From positions 82,857 to 146,856 of the forward strand of contig NZ_JACDDV010000001.1 of the NCBI RefSeq assembly GCF_013816785.1: DNA of 64,000 nt, given 5' to 3'. The stretch is from Sphingomonas sp. (GTDB taxonomy: Bacteria; Pseudomonadota; Alphaproteobacteria; Sphingomonadales; Sphingomonadaceae). The notes beneath the pieces are model-generated. The model saw nothing but the letters and a program-made list of their open reading frames with translations. It made no database searches and was not told where the DNA came from. Numbering within the stretch: position 1 is the first letter of the stretch; each line of letters opens with the position of its first letter. This document shows positions 46,955 through 57,394 of the stretch, in pieces. Both the position numbers and the translations under genes were made by a program.

Positions 46955-47770
46955 CTAGGTCGCGAACTGTTCCATGGCGATCCGCTCGTCGAGCGCATGC
47001 TCGGGATCGAACAGCAAGGTCAGCGATCGCGACCGATCGAGCGTGACGTCGACTTTCGCCACATCGCGCACTTCGAACTGGTCGGCCACCGCGGCCACCG
47101 GGCGCTTGTCGGCCTCGAGCACGCGCAGGGACACCGAGACCTCGTCGGGCAGGATCGCGCCGGACCAGCGGCGCGGTCGAAACGGGCTGATCGGGGTCAG
47201 CGCCAGCATCTTCGCCGCCAGCGGCAGGATCGGCCCGCTGGCCGATAGGTTATAGGCGGTCGATCCCGCCGGGGTAGCCACCAACACCCCGTCGGCGACC
47301 AGCTCAGGCATCACCACCCGGCCGTTGACGCTGACCTCGATCTTCGCCGTTTGACGGGTTTCGCGCAGCAGCGACACTTCGTTGATCGCGGGGTGGGTCC
47401 AGGTCTCGCCGCGGATGGTGTGCGCCTCCATGCTCAAGGGCGCGACGCGGATGTGCTTGGCGCCCGCGATCCGCTCGCTCAGCCGGTCGAGGCGCCATTC
47501 GTTCATCAAAAAACCGAACGTGCCGCGGTTCATCCCGAACACGGGGCGGGCCGGGCCTTCCTCAAGCATCGCATGAAGCGTCTGCAGCATGAATCCATCG
47601 CCGCCCAGCGCTACCAGTGTCTCGGCGTCGTCCTCGTCAGCCCAATGGTATCGGCGTCGCAACAGCACTTCCGCGGCCCGCGCCGCTTCAGTCGAAGAGG
47701 CGACCAGTCCGATGCCCTGCGCGGCGAGATCGCGCTCGGGTGCGGCGGGCGAGGGGCCTTCGGCATTCAC
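46955..47770 (-). CDS. nadK: NAD kinase
   Basis: 271 residues from GTG 47770; the N-terminus is uncertain because the open frame continues to 47878. It contains the GGDG motif (ALGGDGFML), MNRGTFGFLMNE, and the conserved ATPAGSTAYNLSASGP segment. It phosphorylates NAD to NADP. No good ribosome binding site is visible at the GTG. The possible longer form would overlap the divergent EAL gene. Confidence 0.93.
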   Translation of the reverse strand: MNAEGPSPAAPERDLAAQGIGLVASSTEAARAAEVLLRRRYHWADEDDAETLVALGGDGFMLQTLHAMLEEGPARPVFGMNRGTFGFLMNEWRLDRLSERIAGAKHIRVAPLSMEAHTIRGETWTHPAINEVSLLRETRQTAKIEVSVNGRVVMPELVADGVLVATPAGSTAYNLSASGPILPLAAKMLALTPISPFRPRRWSGAILPDEVSVSLRVLEADKRPVAAVADQFEVRDVAKVDVTLDRSRSLTLLFDPEHALDERIAMEQFAT

Positions 47771-47872
47771 GCGGTCAGCATAGGGATTTGGCGGCCGAAC
47801 GCCACTGTCCCGTATCGGGGCGGCAGCGACTGTCGTCTTTGGCAGCCAGCCGCACCAGCCTAAGAAGCGCGA

Positions 47873-48733
47873 ATGCATCTGTGGCGTATCAATTTCCTTG
47901 GGGGCAAGCGGGCGTCGGATCGGGGAACTCCGGCGCCCGCTTCGTATCGCCGCGACCGCGCCCTCGAACGGGCCATTCGAGGCAATCGGATCGAGATCCG
48001 TTTTCAGCCGCAGATCGAGCCGGCCAGCGGCCGCATTGCCGGGGTCGAGGCGCTGGCCCGCTGGGCCGAGGTCGCCGGGCCCAAGGAGCTGTTCGACCGC
48101 GCCGATCTTGCCAACCTCGCCGAGCGGCTGTCGCGCGAGATCCAGCGCAAAGCATTGCGCGCCGCGGGGCGTTGGACCGGCGAGCTAGCCATGCTCAATC
48201 TTTCGATCAACCTGCTTCCAACCGATCTCGACCGTCCGGGCTACGAGCGCTGGCTGCTCGACGAGATCAAGGCCGCTGGCCTGCGGCCTGAGCAAATCAC
48301 CGCCGAAATCGTCGAATCGAGCCTGGTCGAGGATAATCCGGCGGTCGCCGCGCGCCTGTCGTGCTTGCGAGCCGCGGGCGTCCGAATCGCCATCGACGAT
48401 TTCGGAACCGGCTATTCGAGCCTTGCCTATCTCATCTCGCTGCCGATCGACGCGATCAAGATCGACCGCGGCCTCATTGCCGACATTGTCGGCGGCACGC
48501 GGGACCGAATCGTCGTCAAGGCGATGATCCAACTCGCCCGTGAACTCGGCCTCAAGGTGGTCGTCGAAGGCGTCGAAAGTCGCGAACAGCTCGCGCTACT
48601 CTCCGATTGGGGCTGCGATCTTTACCAAGGCTTCCTCGGTGCCGGCGCGCTCGACGAGGTTGAGCTGGAGCGCTTCGTCGCAACCGCCGTCCATGCGCCG
48701 CCCGACACCGTTGGTCGATTGCCGCTGTCCTGA
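47873..48733 (+). CDS. EAL-domain cyclic-di-GMP phosphodiesterase
   Basis: 286 residues, essentially an EAL domain alone with a short N-terminal extension. All catalytic positions can be seen: EAL in GVEALARW, the Asn in LNLSIN, Glu in AEIVESS, the DDFGTGYSS loop, KID in AIKIDRG, Glu in VVVEGVES, and YQGFLGAG. An active c-di-GMP hydrolase is therefore likely. No sensory domain is fused. It is divergent from nadK. Confidence 0.9.
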   Translation: MHLWRINFLGGKRASDRGTPAPASYRRDRALERAIRGNRIEIRFQPQIEPASGRIAGVEALARWAEVAGPKELFDRADLANLAERLSREIQRKALRAAGRWTGELAMLNLSINLLPTDLDRPGYERWLLDEIKAAGLRPEQITAEIVESSLVEDNPAVAARLSCLRAAGVRIAIDDFGTGYSSLAYLISLPIDAIKIDRGLIADIVGGTRDRIVVKAMIQLARELGLKVVVEGVESREQLALLSDWGCDLYQGFLGAGALDEVELERFVATAVHAPPDTVGRLPLS

Positions 48734-48771
48734 CGAGCCGGTACGACCGATGTCCAGCGCGGAGGTGACAA

Positions 48772-49538
48772 ATGAACCGGGGAATTATGGTCATCGGCGT
48801 GGAAATCGCGCTGCTCGCGTCAGCCTGTGGCAAGAAGCCCGAAGCGGCCAAGGCGGAATTCTCGCAAGCAGCGATCGATGCCGCGCTGGCTGATCCCGGC
48901 CGCACGACCGATCGAGACGGCGATGCCCGGCGCAAGCCCGGATCGCTCATTGCGCTGGCCGGGGTGGGGGCGGGCGACAAGGTGCTCGATCTGATCCCGG
49001 GGAACGGATATTGGACGCGCATCTTCAGCAAGACCGTCGGCCCGACCGGCAGGGTCTATGCGATCTGGCCTCAGAACTCGCCGCCGGCAACGTCGGCAGG
49101 CTGAAGCAAATGGCGGCCGACAAATATTACGGCAACATCGTTACAGAAGTTCAGCCATCGAACGAGCTGACCGCGCCGGAGCTCCTCGACGTCGTGTGGA
49201 CGTCGCAGAATTATCACGATTATCCTGCCGAATTCATGGGCAAGAGCGACCCCTCGATCCTCAACAAGGCCGTTTTCAAGATCCTCAAGCCGGGCGGCAC
49301 CTACATGATCATCGATCATCGGGCGAAGGCCGGGCGCGGCCTTGGGGACACCAATACATTGCATCGCGTCGACCCGGCGATCGTGCGCCGACAGGTGGAG
49401 GAGGCGGGTTTCCGCTTCGTCGGGGAGTCGAAGGTGCTTGAGAATCCCGCCGATGGGCTCGACCTTCCGGCATTCGCCCCGGCGATCCGCTACCACACCA
49501 GCCAGTTCGCCTATAAATTCGTGAAGCCGGCAAACTAG
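48772..49538 (+). pseudogene. Lipoprotein-like SAM-dependent methyltransferase, broken by a single-base frameshift
   Basis: The 5' half (from ATG 48772) has a lipobox-like LLASACGKK, then a GDKVLDLIPGNGYWTRIFSK SAM-binding segment and GRVYAIWP. The frame then leaves the family sequence and stops at 49104. The 3' half continues in another frame with ELAAGNVGRLKQMAADKYYG, NAVFKILKPGGTYMIIDH and later segments of the same predicted methyltransferase family. The joint is near 49071, and restoring one base (tggcct-t-cagaa) reconnects WP with SELAAGN. Either a recent inactivating deletion or a sequencing error; I cannot tell which. The stop overlaps mfd by 4 bp. Confidence 0.75.
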
Positions 49539-52500
49539 GCCGGTTCCAGCTCCTTCACGGCCTCGCTGGCGGCGAGCACTCGCATCAGTCCGCGGGAGAT
49601 TTGCAGTGCACCCTGCAGCCGCGCTTCGCCGGTCGACCAGTCGCGGCTGACAACCAATTTGCTGTCGGGCCTGAGCTTGGCTGCCCCCTTTAGCCGCGCC
49701 ACATAGGCGAGCAGGCCAGCGAGGTCCGGGAAGCCCGATGGAGCAAAGGTCACTACCGCGCCCTTCGCGCCGACGTCGAGCTTGGCGATGCACGCCTTGC
49801 GGCAATTGATCTTGGTCTCGACAATCTGCAGCAAATTGCCCGTTTCTTCGGGCAGCTTACCGAAGCGATCGATCAGCTCGGCGGCGAATTCTTCGACCTC
49901 CTGACGGCTGTCGAGCTCGGCCAGGCGGCGATAAAGCCCCATCCGCAAATCAAGATCGGGCACATATGTTTCGGGAATAAGGATTGGGGCCTCGACATTG
50001 ATTTGCGGCGTGAATGCCTCGGTCCGCTCGCCACCCGCCTTCTGCTCGAGGATCGCCTCTTCGAGCATCGACTGATAAAGCTCGAACCCGACTTCCTTGA
50101 TGTGGCCGGATTGCTCGTCGCCCAGGATATTGCCCGCGCCGCGGATATCGAGGTCGTGGCTGGCCAATTGGAACCCCGCGCCAAGGCTATCCAGATTGGC
50201 CAGAACCTGGAGCCTTTTGTCGGCTCCTTCACTGATCGAGCGGTCCGATGTGGTCGTCAGATAGGCATAGGCACGGGTTTTCGACCGCCCGACGCGCCCT
50301 CTAAGCTGATAGAGCTGGGCCAGTCCGAACCGGTCGGCGCGGTGGACGATCAGCGTATTGGCGGAGGGGATGTCGAGCCCGCTCTCGATAATCGTCGTCG
50401 ACAGCAAGACATCGTAATTGCGGTCGTAGAAGGCGCTCATCCTCTCCTCGACTTGGGTCGCGCTCATCTGGCCGTGGGCCGTCACCGCCTTCACCTCGGG
50501 CACTTCCTCGGCCAGCCATTGCTCAAGGTCGGGCAGATCGGCGACGCGGGGTGCAACGAGGAAACTCTGCCCGCCGCGATAATGTTCGCGCAGCAGTGCC
50601 TCGCGCACCACCACCGGATCCCACGGCGCGACATAAGTGCGGACCGCCAGCCGATCGACCGGCGGGGTCTGGATCACCGACAGTTCGCGCAAGCCGGACA
50701 TTGCCATCTGCAGCGTCCGCGGGATCGGCGTCGCGGTCAGGGTAAGGACATGGACGTCTTCCCTCAGCGCTTTCAGCTTTTCCTTGTGCGCGACCCCGAA
50801 ATGCTGCTCTTCGTCGACAATAACTAAGCCCAGCTTCCTGAATTCGATCGACTTCGAGAGCAGCGCATGGGTTCCAATGACGATATCGACTATGCCTTTT
50901 TCCAGCCCTTCTCGCGTCTTTACGGCCTCGGCCGCCGGAACCAACCGCGACAGCCGCCCGATCTCGATCGGGAAGCCGTGGAAGCGCTCGACGAAATTCC
51001 TGTAATGCTGACGGGTGAGCAGGGTGGTTGGGCAGACCAGCGCGACCTGATACCCCGCCATCGCCGCCACGAAAGCCGCGCGCAACGCGACCTCGGTCTT
51101 TCCGAAGCCGACGTCGCCGCACACTAGCCGGTCCATCGGTTTGCCCGACTCCATGTCGGCCAGCACTTCACCGATCGCTCGTTCCTGGTCGTCGGTTTCC
51201 TCATAGGGGAAGCGGTCGACGAACTGTGGAAAGGCGCTGTCCGGTTCGGCGATTTGGCCGGGGCGAGTCGCGCGTATCGCGGCCGTCGTGATCAACTCGC
51301 CGGCGATCTCGCGGATTCGCTCCTTCATCCGCGACTTCCGCCGCTGCCACGCCTCACCGCCCAGCCGGTCGAGCGACGCCCTTTCGCTATCGCTGCCGTA
51401 GCGAGTCAGTACGTCGATATTCTCGACTGGGACGTAAAGCTTGTCGCCCCCGGCGTAGGACAACGCGACGCAGTCGTGCGGCGCCTTGCCGACCATGATC
51501 GAGGTCAGGCCTTCGTAGCGCGCGACCCCATGATCGGCATGAACGACCAGGTCGCCGGGCGACAGCGCGGCCAGTTCAGCAAGGAAGGCGTCCGCGCTCT
51601 TGCGGCGCTTTTTGCGCCGCACCAGGCGGTCGCCGAGTATATCCTGCTCGGTAAGCACGGCGACATCGGGCGCGGCGAAGCCATGGTCGAGCGGCAGCAC
51701 CAACAGCGATGCTTCGGTCTTGGCGCCGAGCGCCTCCTGCCAAGTCGCGGCCTGGCTGAAGCTGTTCAGCCCATGGTCGGCGAGCAACCCCGCCAGCCGC
51801 TCGCGAGCACCTGCGCTGTAGCTGGCGAGAATGACCTTCTTCCTATTCTTCCGTAAGTTGCCAGCATGTTTGACGACTGCCTCATAGACATTCGCGTTTT
51901 GTGCCCGCTCGGGGGAGAAGTCGCGTGGGCCTTCGACGGCGAAATCGATGACCCGATCGCTGGCCGGTTCGGGGAATGTGGAGCTGAGGTGAATCGGCCG
52001 TTCCGCTACCGCGCCCTGCCATTCCTTCTTGGCCAGGTAGAGGGTCGAGGGCGCCAGCGCGCGATAGCTGCCCGGCTCCGCGACCATCGCCCGCTCGCGA
52101 TTGGCGAAATAGTCAGCGATCGCCTCGGTGCGCGATTTCATGGCTCCGTCGGTCCCAGCATCGCGGACAATGACATCTTGATCGCCCAGATGGTCGAACA
52201 GCGTCGACAGCTTGTCTTCGAAAAGCGGCAGCCAATGCTCCATTCCCGCCAGCCGCCGCCCGTCGCTGACCGCTTGGTAGAGAGGGTCGCCGGTGGCGTT
52301 GGCCCCGAACTGTTCGCGGTATCGCGCGCGGAAGCGTTTTACGCTGTCCTCGTCGAGCAGCGCCTCCGACGCTGGCATCAGCATGAAGGCTTGTGCCGCT
52401 CCGATCGTGCGTTGGTCGGCGGGGTCGAAGCGCCGCATCGTCTCAATCTCGTCGCCGAAAAAATCGAGTCTCAGCGCGGTTGGCTCGCCGGCCGGGAACA

Positions 52501-53029
52501 GGTCCAGTATCGACCCCCGCACAGCGAACTCGCCCGAGTCATGGACCGCTTCGGTGCGCTGGTAGCCGTTGGCGACCAGCAACTCGACCAGCTCGTCGCG
52601 CTCGAATCGCTCGCCAGTGGCAAGGCGGCGGGTCAGCTGGCGAATGCGGAACGGGGTCAGCAGCCGCTGGGTAACGGCGTTGGCGGTCGCGATCAGCAGC
52701 TGGGGTCCCTGGCGCGTCGCCTGAAGCGCCTGCAGTGTCGCCAGCCGCTCGGCCATTATCCGCAGCGCCGGGCTAGCGCGATCGTAAGGCAGACAATCCC
52801 ACGCGGGCAGGGTCAGGACGGCAACGTCGGGCGCGAACACCGGCACCGTATCGGCCATCGCTCGCATCGCCGCTTCGTCGGCTGCGATCACAACGGCGCG
52901 CCCGTTTTTACCTGTCCCATGCACGGCTCGCGCCAGGTCCGCGGCCAGCCACGGCAGGAATCCGGTAGGAACGCCGGCGAGGGTCAAAGGCGCCTTGGCC
53001 TTCAATATTGCTGAATGCGGATCGCTCAC
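49535..53029 (-). CDS. mfd: Transcription-repair coupling factor Mfd
   Basis: 1164 residues, full length. It has a UvrB-like N-terminal region (LLIATANAVTQRLLTP), the RNA-polymerase-interacting domain (GDLVVHADHGVARYEGL), and a RecG-like translocase with Walker A GDVGFGKTEVA, motif II DEEQHFG and [12 protein letters not shown], followed by LRGRVGRS. Mfd removes stalled RNA polymerase and recruits UvrA. Its ATG overlaps the stop of sdhE (ATGA), so the two are co-translated. Confidence 0.97.
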   Translation of the reverse strand: MSDPHSAILKAKAPLTLAGVPTGFLPWLAADLARAVHGTGKNGRAVVIAADEAAMRAMADTVPVFAPDVAVLTLPAWDCLPYDRASPALRIMAERLATLQALQATRQGPQLLIATANAVTQRLLTPFRIRQLTRRLATGERFERDELVELLVANGYQRTEAVHDSGEFAVRGSILDLFPAGEPTALRLDFFGDEIETMRRFDPADQRTIGAAQAFMLMPASEALLDEDSVKRFRARYREQFGANATGDPLYQAVSDGRRLAGMEHWLPLFEDKLSTLFDHLGDQDVIVRDAGTDGAMKSRTEAIADYFANRERAMVAEPGSYRALAPSTLYLAKKEWQGAVAERPIHLSSTFPEPASDRVIDFAVEGPRDFSPERAQNANVYEAVVKHAGNLRKNRKKVILASYSAGARERLAGLLADHGLNSFSQAATWQEALGAKTEASLLVLPLDHGFAAPDVAVLTEQDILGDRLVRRKKRRKSADAFLAELAALSPGDLVVHADHGVARYEGLTSIMVGKAPHDCVALSYAGGDKLYVPVENIDVLTRYGSDSERASLDRLGGEAWQRRKSRMKERIREIAGELITTAAIRATRPGQIAEPDSAFPQFVDRFPYEETDDQERAIGEVLADMESGKPMDRLVCGDVGFGKTEVALRAAFVAAMAGYQVALVCPTTLLTRQHYRNFVERFHGFPIEIGRLSRLVPAAEAVKTREGLEKGIVDIVIGTHALLSKSIEFRKLGLVIVDEEQHFGVAHKEKLKALREDVHVLTLTATPIPRTLQMAMSGLRELSVIQTPPVDRLAVRTYVAPWDPVVVREALLREHYRGGQSFLVAPRVADLPDLEQWLAEEVPEVKAVTAHGQMSATQVEERMSAFYDRNYDVLLSTTIIESGLDIPSANTLIVHRADRFGLAQLYQLRGRVGRSKTRAYAYLTTTSDRSISEGADKRLQVLANLDSLGAGFQLASHDLDIRGAGNILGDEQSGHIKEVGFELYQSMLEEAILEQKAGGERTEAFTPQINVEAPILIPETYVPDLDLRMGLYRRLAELDSRQEVEEFAAELIDRFGKLPEETGNLLQIVETKINCRKACIAKLDVGAKGAVVTFAPSGFPDLAGLLAYVARLKGAAKLRPDSKLVVSRDWSTGEARLQGALQISRGLMRVLAASEAVKELEPA

Positions 53030-53286
53030 TTCGCCACCTTGATGAAATCCAGCTTTTGCATCGCGTACATCATCGTGTCCCGATAGTGCTCAGGCACATC
53101 CTGCGTCCCAATCGCCCAGGCCATAATGTCGACATCGGTTTCCATCAGGAGGGCCGCGAACAGTGCCCGCTCATTGGCGTTCCAGCCCGCATGATGCGCG
53201 TCGAAAAAGCCGCCGATCATCATGTCCGCCTCGCGCGTGCCGCGATGCCAGGCGCGGTACTTCAGCGCCCGTAAAACATCGTCCAT
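53026..53286 (-). CDS. sdhE: Succinate dehydrogenase flavinylation factor SdhE
   Basis: 86 residues beginning MDDVLRALKYRAWHRGTREADMM: the RGxxE motif is the signature of SdhE (SDHAF2), which promotes covalent FAD attachment to SdhA. ATG 53286 is chosen because the family begins there, although the frame is open to 53463. It is paired with mfd by a 4-bp overlap and divergent from recG. Confidence 0.92.
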   Translation of the reverse strand: MDDVLRALKYRAWHRGTREADMMIGGFFDAHHAGWNANERALFAALLMETDVDIMAWAIGTQDVPEHYRDTMMYAMQKLDFIKVAK

Positions 53287-53389
53287 TCGGCCTATCTCCA
53301 CGCGCGAAAAACCCGCTCGGCGAAGTCGCCGCGGGTGGATGCATCGTCCATGTAGGCAGTCGCAGCGGCGCACGCTAGGGTCGCCCGCG

Positions 53390-55447
53390 ATGCGGCCCGA
53401 AATCCTCAATCCCCTTTTCGCCGAGGTCGAGGCGCTGAAGGGCGTCGGGCCGGCCAATGCCAAGGCGCTCGCTCGCCTCGGGATTACGCGAGCAATCGAT
53501 CTCGCCTTTCATTTGCCGACCGGGACCATCGACCGCATCCGCGCACCCGCCGCCAGCGGCTCACTGCTCGGCCGCATTGTTATCCTCGAGGTCAAGCCGT
53601 TCGAGGTGCGCGCCGGGCAGGGCAGGGCGCCGCTCCGCATTTTCGCCGCGGATTCAGACGATAACACGATCACGCTGACTTTTTTCAACAACCCGGGCTG
53701 GGCCAAGAAACAGCTACCGCTCGGTGAAACCCGGATCGTCGTTGGCAAGCTCGATGCCTATGGCGACGAATGGCAGATGGTGCACCCAGAAGTACTCGAA
53801 CCCGCCGCATCGGCCGATCTGGCGTTGCGAGAGTCGGTTTATGGCCTGACCGAGGGTATTTCGAACAAACGCATGCGCGAGCTCGCGCTGACCGGTTTAG
53901 AGCGCGCGCCCGAGCTTGCCGAATGGATCGAGCCCTCGCTGCTAGCTCGCGAGAATTGGCCTGCCTGGCGTGCCGCCCTCGCTGAATCCCACTCCGAACC
54001 GACTGCAACTTCAGCCCGCAAGAGACTGTCCTACGACGAGATTTTCGCCAACCAGCTCGCCCTGAATTTGCTGCGCCAAATCGCCCGTCGTAAGCGCGGC
54101 GTCCCCCTCCAGGGCGACGGCCGCTTCACGCAAAAACTCCAGCTGCCCTATCATCTGACCGGCGCCCAGGCGCGCGTCATCGACGAGATTCGCGGCGACA
54201 TGGCGCAGGACAAGCCCATGCTGCGCCTCCTCCAGGGCGACGTTGGCTCGGGCAAGACATTGGTCGCGCTGCGCGCGATGCTCGAAGCGGTTGAGGCCGG
54301 GGCCCAAGCGGCGATGCTCGCTCCGACCGAAATCCTGGCCCGCCAGCATATCGCAACGCTGCAATGCCAGTGCGCCGCAATCGGCGTCACCGTCGCCATT
54401 CTTACCGGCCGCGAAAAGGGTCGCGCCCGTGAAGCGGTGCTGATGGGCCTCGCCGATGGCAGCATCGACATCCTCGTTGGCACCCACGCCATTTTCCAGC
54501 AGCATGTCTTCTACAAACGCCTTGGCCTGATCGTGATCGATGAGCAGCACCGCTTCGGCGTCTCACAGCGCCTCCTGCTGAGTGAAAAAGCCGAACGCCC
54601 GCCGCATCTTCTGGCGATGACTGCGACTCCAATTCCGCGCACGCTGACGCTGACCCAATATGGCGAGATGGATGTCAGCCGGATCGACGAAATGCCTCCT
54701 GGTCGCACCCCGGTCGAAACGCTGGTGATCAGCGACGAGAAACTGCCCGACGTCATCGCTGGCCTCGGCCGCCACCTCGCCGCGGGAGGCCAAGCCTATT
54801 GGGTCTGCCCGTTGGTCGAGGAGAGCGAAAAGAGCGATGCCGCCGCTGCCGAGGAGCGCGCCGCCCTGCTCCGCGCTCGCTTCGGCGCCGATCGCGTCGG
54901 CCTCATCCACGGCCGCATGAAGGGTCCCGACAAGGACGCCGTCATGGCGTCATTCGCGTCCGGTGACCTTGGCGTTCTCGTCGCCACCACCGTGATCGAG
55001 GTCGGGGTCGATGTCCCGAACTCGACGCTCATCGTGGTCGAAGGCGCTGAGCGCTTCGGCCTCGCTCAGCTTCATCAGTTGCGCGGCCGCGTTGGGCGTG
55101 GATCGGGGGCGAGCCGCTGCATCCTGCTGCGCGGCCAGATGCTGACCGAAACGGGCAGGGCGCGCCTCGCCCTGATGCGTGAGACCAACGACGGATTTCG
55201 CATCGCCGAGGAGGATCTGCGCCTGCGAGGCCCCGGCGAAATCCTCGGGCTTCGGCAGTCGGGCGAACAGGCGTTCAAGGTCGCCACGCCCGAGGATGTC
55301 GCCGAGTTGGCGCCGATGGCGAACGACGACGCCCGCTTGCTCCTCGATCGCGACGGCGGCCTGGCCAGCGAACGCGGGCAGGCGGCGCGGCTGTGCCTCT
55401 ACCTATTCGAGCGCGACGCGGCGGTGGGACTGCTCAGGAGCGGATGA
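53390..55447 (+). CDS. recG: ATP-dependent DNA helicase RecG
   Basis: 685 residues. The N-terminal wedge domain is recognisable ([24 protein letters not shown]), the helicase core has Walker [36 protein letters not shown], and the C-terminal segments include QLRGRVGRG and [16 protein letters not shown]. RecG regresses stalled forks and processes Holliday junctions. The start at 53390 matches the usual N-terminus; the open frame upstream overlaps sdhE and is not used. Its stop overlaps tyrS by 14 bp. Confidence 0.96.
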   Translation: MRPEILNPLFAEVEALKGVGPANAKALARLGITRAIDLAFHLPTGTIDRIRAPAASGSLLGRIVILEVKPFEVRAGQGRAPLRIFAADSDDNTITLTFFNNPGWAKKQLPLGETRIVVGKLDAYGDEWQMVHPEVLEPAASADLALRESVYGLTEGISNKRMRELALTGLERAPELAEWIEPSLLARENWPAWRAALAESHSEPTATSARKRLSYDEIFANQLALNLLRQIARRKRGVPLQGDGRFTQKLQLPYHLTGAQARVIDEIRGDMAQDKPMLRLLQGDVGSGKTLVALRAMLEAVEAGAQAAMLAPTEILARQHIATLQCQCAAIGVTVAILTGREKGRAREAVLMGLADGSIDILVGTHAIFQQHVFYKRLGLIVIDEQHRFGVSQRLLLSEKAERPPHLLAMTATPIPRTLTLTQYGEMDVSRIDEMPPGRTPVETLVISDEKLPDVIAGLGRHLAAGGQAYWVCPLVEESEKSDAAAAEERAALLRARFGADRVGLIHGRMKGPDKDAVMASFASGDLGVLVATTVIEVGVDVPNSTLIVVEGAERFGLAQLHQLRGRVGRGSGASRCILLRGQMLTETGRARLALMRETNDGFRIAEEDLRLRGPGEILGLRQSGEQAFKVATPEDVAELAPMANDDARLLLDRDGGLASERGQAARLCLYLFERDAAVGLLRSG

Positions 55448-56651
55448 GCAGGCCGTGGCGCTTCTTGCCAAGGCTGACTTTGGCGGGAGCGCCCACGATC
55501 ATCGCTGGATCGCTGACCGTAACGCCATCAACCTTGACGGCGCCCTCGGCGATTTTGCGCCGCGCCTCGCCGTTCGACGCCGCGAAGCCGAGTCCGGTCA
55601 ACGCTTGTACAACTCCCGTTTCGCCATCGACCGCCAGAGTCGGCAAATCTCCGCCCGCGCCGCCGCCCGCGAAGGTCTGGCGCGCGGTCGCCTCGGCGCT
55701 CGCCGCCGTCTCGGCCCCATGAAGCATTGCCGTCGCCTCGTTGGCCAGCACGACCTTGGCGTCGTTGATCGCCTGCCCCTCGAGCCGCGCCAGCTCGGCG
55801 ACCCGTTCGAGCGGCAGGTCGGTGAATAGCTTCAAGAATTTTACCACGTCGGCATCGGCCGTGTTCCGCCAAAACTGCCAATAATCATAGGCGCTCAGCT
55901 GGTCGGCGTTGAGCCACACCGCCCCAGCCGCGGTCTTGCCCATCTTGGCGCCGTCGGCGGTCGTGATGAGGGGAGTAGTCAGCCCGAAAAGTGCGGCCCC
56001 GTCCATCCGCCGGCCAAGCTCGATGCCGTTGACGATGTTGCCCCACTGGTCCGATCCGCCGAGCTGCAACCGGCAACCGAGGCGCCGCGAGAGTTCACGG
56101 AAATCATAGGCCTGGAGGATCATGTAATTGAACTCGAGGAAGGTCAGCGGCTGCTCGCGGTCGAGCCTGTGCTTGACCGAATCGAAGGTAAGCATGCGAT
56201 TGACGGTGAAATGCGGCCCGACGGTGCGCAGCAGGTCGAGGTAGCCGAGCTTCGATAGCCATTCGTCGTTGTCGACCATGATGGCGTCGGTCGGAGCGTC
56301 CCCAAACGTCAGATAATGTTCAAACACTCGGCGGATCGAGGCGATGTTGGCCTGGATATCCGACTCGGTCAGCAGCTTGCGCGATTCATCCTTGCCCGAC
56401 GGGTCGCCGACCTTGGTCGTCCCTCCGCCCATCAGCACGACCGGCTTGTGCCCGGCCTGCTGGAGGCGGCGCAACATCATGATCTGGACCAGGCTGCCGA
56501 CATGAAGGCTCGGCGCCGTGGCATCGAAGCCAATATAGCCCGGCACCACCTCGAGCGAAGCCAAAGCGTCGAGTGCCCCGGCGTCGGTCGCCTGGTGAAT
56601 ATAACCGCGCTCGTCGAGGAGGCGGAGGAGGGTGGAGCTATAGGCCGTCAT
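55434..56651 (-). CDS. tyrS: Tyrosine-tRNA ligase
   Basis: 405 residues. The class I signatures are present: HVG in PSLHVGSL, and KMGKT in AKMGKTAAG, with the tyrosine-binding GGSDQWGNI segment. A C-terminal S4 RNA-binding domain follows (around [15 protein letters not shown]). Charges tRNA-Tyr. ATG 56651 is the first codon of the conserved start ([18 protein letters not shown]). Upstream at 56704-56730 lies copy B of the 27-bp motif, on the tyrS strand. Confidence 0.97.
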   Translation of the reverse strand: MTAYSSTLLRLLDERGYIHQATDAGALDALASLEVVPGYIGFDATAPSLHVGSLVQIMMLRRLQQAGHKPVVLMGGGTTKVGDPSGKDESRKLLTESDIQANIASIRRVFEHYLTFGDAPTDAIMVDNDEWLSKLGYLDLLRTVGPHFTVNRMLTFDSVKHRLDREQPLTFLEFNYMILQAYDFRELSRRLGCRLQLGGSDQWGNIVNGIELGRRMDGAALFGLTTPLITTADGAKMGKTAAGAVWLNADQLSAYDYWQFWRNTADADVVKFLKLFTDLPLERVAELARLEGQAINDAKVVLANEATAMLHGAETAASAEATARQTFAGGGAGGDLPTLAVDGETGVVQALTGLGFAASNGEARRKIAEGAVKVDGVTVSDPAMIVGAPAKVSLGKKRHGLLIRS

Positions 56652-56703
56652 GGGCGTCCGCTTAGCCGCCGCGCTGCCGAGGTGAAACCCCGGCCCCAGG
56701 TTG

Positions 56704-56730
56704 CGAATGTTCCCAATGTTCGCACTGACG
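56704..56730 (-). repeat. 27-bp dispersed motif, copy B
   Basis: Reading on the minus strand, this matches the copy at 9240-9266 in 26 of 27 positions. It ends 52 bp before the tyrS start. It includes a perfect tandem GAACATT-GG-GAACATT and an inverted GCGAA / TTCGC pair at its ends. Confidence 0.7.
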
Positions 56731-56863
56731 AGCCTGCAAACGACCCGGAACAACGGCGAACGATAGTCGAGCGCGAATATGCATCCGCAGCACCGTGTCA
56801 GATGATTTCCTACATTGGAACCACCGACTTGCGGCGCGACGTGTACGCGGCTTAGGTCGGGAG

Positions 56864-57394
56864 ATGGAGCTGCTTCATCACCGCGAGACCCCGAGCATCG
56901 CCGTGGAATCGGTCGATGTCGCGGTGTGGTGCGATCAAGGGCGATGGCATTTCCGCTACCTGGTCGAAGGGGCGCAAGGGCTGGCCCTGCCCGATCCCGC
57001 GGCGCCGGCACGGGCCGATGGCTTGTGGAAAACAACCTGTTTCGAGGCGTTTGCGGGGCTAAGTGGCGGCGCATATTTGGAATTCAACTTTTCACCGTCG
57101 AGCCAATGGGCCGCTTATCGGTTCGACGCATACCGGCAGGGAATGCGCGAGGAGCCGACGGAAGTTGAGGTGTGGTCAGAAGGCGGCGATAGCTGGATCG
57201 CGCTCGAAGCCAGCGTGCGTTGCGATGCATTGGTCGCGAGAGCGCCGCTCGGCCTCACCGCCGTGATCGAGGAAAAAGGCGCGCAAAAAAGCTATTGGGC
57301 GCTCGCTCACCCCGCCAATCCCTCCAAAGCGCTGCCCGATTTCCACGATCGCTCTTGCTTTGTCGCGAAGCTGGCGGACATAGCGGCGTCATGA
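56864..57394 (+). CDS. DOMON-like domain protein
   Basis: 176 residues, predominantly beta-strand, with a [14 protein letters not shown] segment and [24 protein letters not shown], matching the DOMON-like carbohydrate/haem-binding fold found in sphingomonad genomes. No enzyme motif. GGTCGGGAG lies just before ATG 56864. The stop overlaps namZ as ATGA, which suggests a functional link to the cell-wall enzyme. Confidence 0.75.
   Translation: MELLHHRETPSIAVESVDVAVWCDQGRWHFRYLVEGAQGLALPDPAAPARADGLWKTTCFEAFAGLSGGAYLEFNFSPSSQWAAYRFDAYRQGMREEPTEVEVWSEGGDSWIALEASVRCDALVARAPLGLTAVIEEKGAQKSYWALAHPANPSKALPDFHDRSCFVAKLADIAAS

Noticed and set aside
51866..53014. 382-codon open frame antisense to mfd
   Set aside because: It lies wholly within mfd on the opposite strand, has no recognisable domain and is explained by GC-rich codon bias.
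56704..56730. LexA/SOS box (GTTC-N7-GTTC) at the tyrS upstream repeat
   Set aside because: The two GTTC halves are 5 bp apart, not 7, and tyrS is not an SOS gene; kept as an unexplained repeat instead.
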